Assembly (NCBI GenBank): GCA_016584305.1
Contig: JACEEZ010006466.1
Coordinates: 152,501 to 216,500, forward strand
Length of the DNA stretch: 64,000 nucleotides
Direction: 5' to 3'
Source: Chionoecetes opilio
Lineage: Eukaryota > Arthropoda > Malacostraca > Decapoda > Majidae
The notes under the pieces were generated by a model. It did no database searches, was not told where the DNA came from, and worked only from the letters and a program-made list of their open reading frames with translations. This document shows positions 60,486 to 64,000 of the stretch, one piece after another (positions within the stretch are counted from its first letter, which is position 1; the number at the start of each line of letters is the position of its first letter). Made by a program: the position numbers and the translations under genes.

Positions 60486-60661
60486 AACCCGTCAGGGTGG
60501 CGCGGTTGGTAGAACTGTTGTTATGCGTGTAGAGTCCCTGCATTCGGGCAGCGGTTCGAGGCCACCAAGTTCGTCCTGGCGTGGTGGCGCTTTGTATAGT
60601 CAATAACCTTGTAGTTGGTACTTGCAAAATGTCTAGATAGGATCAAAGTATCTTATCTTAT
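60486..60661 (+). mobile_element. tRNA-derived SINE (family A), copy 2, with target-site duplication
   Basis: Same family as the copy at 59.13 kb: GTCAGGGTGGCGCGGTTGG head, B box GGTTCGAGGCC, shared body and (TCTTA)n-like tail. The 14-bp word CTTCCTCTAACTCT flanks it at 60472-60485 and 60662-60675. Confidence 0.85.
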
Positions 60662-60679
60662 CTTCCTCTAACTCTTATT

Positions 60680-61884
<1,205 letters not shown>

Positions 61885-62300
61885 ATAGGGACTTCTAATC
61901 ATTGCAACTGAAAACCGACTCCAAATTCGTGTTCAGCATGCCCGAAAGGTGATAGGAACAAATTTTCAAGCAAATCTATTTATCGATTTTTTTTTTGCAA
62001 ATTTTGCAAGGGGTAGTTTGCCTTGATTTTTTTTTTATGAAAATCACGTTTTTCGCAATAACTAAGAACATTATGGCATATACGTGCAAGAGGCATAGAG
62101 AAGTAAATATGGAGTAGATTAAGGGCTATCATTTGGCGTAAAGCAAAAACATATTGATTGGTTAATAAGCGAGAAAATAGCATATTCGTACATTTATACA
62201 AAATATCAAATTTCTCGACATCCATGGAGTGTTTTGAACAACCGAGTACTGCATCATGTAGAACACATCAAGATGAACATTTGTTTGCGAGAAAACCGCA
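61885..62300. repeat. Dispersed repeat G, copy 2
   Basis: It shares GACTCCAAATTCGTGTTCAG and the same succession of AT-rich blocks with 36955-37350, in the same orientation. Confidence 0.6.
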
Positions 62301-62736
62301 ATAATAATTAAGTGATGGAAATACGACTAACAATAAGTAGGTGAAACGAAAAATAAATCAGGAAAGTAAGAAAATAATAATGAATGTAATGAATGGAAAA
62401 TAAGTTAATATAAAAAAGCCACCCATGTCACTACAGCAAAAGGGGGAGAATCCTTTATAGAAGATGGGATAGGATCACGAACGGAAAAGGGGGGGAGTAG
62501 ATAAATGAAAAGGATGGAAGTGGGAAGGAAGGAAGGGGAGTGGAAAGGATCAGTGACAGGTAATTTTAGCTGCCTTGCGCAACGGCGAGGTGAACTCTGG
62601 ATTACCGTGTTGTGGCGGAGGGACGTTCAAGGTAAATCAAGGTAATACAAAACACAGGAAGAGGAGGAGGAAGAGGAGGAGGAAGCAGGAGATCGAGAGG
62701 AAGAAATACATATAATTTAAGATACAATGGATGGAG

Positions 62737-62802
<66 letters not shown>

Positions 62803-62928
62803 CACCACGGTAAGTAGAGATAGATACACAGGAAAACAAAGATGGATAAAAGCGTGAAAGCATAAACAAAAGAAACTGCCAGAGGGTGTGAAGAGCATAA
62901 AAGCAGGTGAGAAGTAGGTCATATTTTG

Positions 62929-62963
<35 letters not shown>

Positions 62964-63070
62964 GTTTGGATGTGCGTGTGGAGCAAACAAGTGGATAGAC
63001 AGCTGTGCACACGTTCCACATGCTCCACATTACTTCCGCACAGTTTTGGAGAAGTCATGGAGAAGAGGGA
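62301..63070. other. Gene-free stretch
   Basis: AT-rich unique sequence, a GGAAG-rich patch (62505-62540), GA arrays (62732-62802) and an interrupted GT array (62929-62985). No gene was recognised. Confidence 0.5.
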
Positions 63071-63285
63071 ACACGAGGAGGAGGCGGTGGTGGGAAGAAA
63101 TGTTAGATTAGAGGGAAAGGAACTACCTGGGTAAGGAGGAGGAGGAGGAGGAGGCGGTGGTGGGAAGAAATGTTAGATTAGAGGGAAAGGAACTACCTGG
63201 GTAAGGAGGAGGAGGAGGAGGAGGAGGCGGTGGTGGTGGGAAGAAATGTTAGATTAGAGGGAAAAGAATTACCGGGCTAAAGCAT
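63071..63285 (+). repeat. ~74-bp tandem repeat, three copies
   Basis: Each unit holds GGCGGTGGTGGGAAGAAATG, TTAGATTAGAGGGAAA and a (GGA)n stretch. The GGA part lengthens from left to right and the last unit is the most diverged. Confidence 0.9.
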
Positions 63286-63307
63286 GTAGGTTAAGATGTG
63301 TGTTTGT

Positions 63308-63494
<187 letters not shown>

Positions 63495-63644
63495 CTGCTT
63501 TTCGTCACCACCACCACCGTCACCACCACTACCACCCACCACCTTCGTTCATTCACACACTTGTCATTATGTACTTGCAGACCGCCCACCACAAGCCTTG
63601 TCGCAGCTGGACTGTGGGGTAGCAGCCTCAATAGAGTCATCTGC

Positions 63645-63800
<156 letters not shown>

Positions 63801-63855
63801 CACACGGCATTCTTTCAATTTAATGTCGTACACGGCTACCTACTTTAAATGCCTG

Positions 63856-63894
<39 letters not shown>

Positions 63895-64000
63895 GCTTCA
63901 TTACATTTGACTCACAGCCCTGTATAGGAAAATGATCAGAACAAATAAATACAGGAAGCCGTAGAGACAAAACAAAAGTTCCACATGTCTTCATCCTTTC

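Overview
The window looks like animal nuclear DNA, most probably from a decapod crustacean (a crab is my best guess). The evidence is indirect. Very long perfect (GA)n, (GT)n and (CCT)n arrays are packed every few kilobases, several families of tRNA-derived SINEs are present, TTAGG-type (arthropod telomere motif) tracts occur, and one RNase H-bearing LINE of a kind common in arthropods is present. There are no operons, no bacterial-type gene density and no CRISPR. Most long open frames are low-complexity translations of microsatellites and are not listed as genes.

Only three segments look protein-coding or formerly coding. (1) At 1-2148 (+), open to the left window edge, a GC-rich frame encodes a membrane-anchor segment, a possible KH-like domain (weak) and at least ten basic repeats of about 44 residues. 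After the stop codon the same frame holds a further copy of the same module to about 2397. (2) At 18.4-21.0 kb (-), a broken, intronless gene joins a long Glu/Lys/Cys repeat region (78-bp minisatellite) to a TENT4/Trf4-type non-canonical poly(A) polymerase domain. It carries three in-frame TAG codons, about three frameshifts and an Asp-to-Asn change in the metal-binding pair. (3) At about 52.05-55.71 kb (-), a 5'-truncated, inactivated non-LTR retrotransposon carries endonuclease (part), reverse transcriptase, RNase H and a CCHC-like zinc motif.

The rest is repeats. There are three tRNA-derived SINE families (59.13 and 60.49 kb; 39.57 and 23.73 kb plus tail fragments; 23.22 kb) and several unnamed dispersed repeats found as pairs (16.14/21.57, 34.32/58.99, 36.96/61.89, and 3.65/6.61/6.83/36.54 kb). 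Two fold-back elements lie at 12.2 and 27.75 kb. Minisatellites have 11-, 27-, 28-, 31-, 74-, 78- and about 180-bp units, and very long microsatellites are frequent. One SINE sits inside a second copy of a dispersed repeat with a clean 13-bp target-site duplication, and the other copy of that repeat in this window preserves the empty site, so the insertion can be read directly.

The three coding-like segments show no sign of acting together. The most unusual are the repeat-rich membrane protein at the left edge and the TENT4-like pseudogene with its Cys/Glu/Lys repeat domain. Both are GC-rich islands in AT- and microsatellite-rich surroundings. Everything here was read by eye; no similarity search was run.
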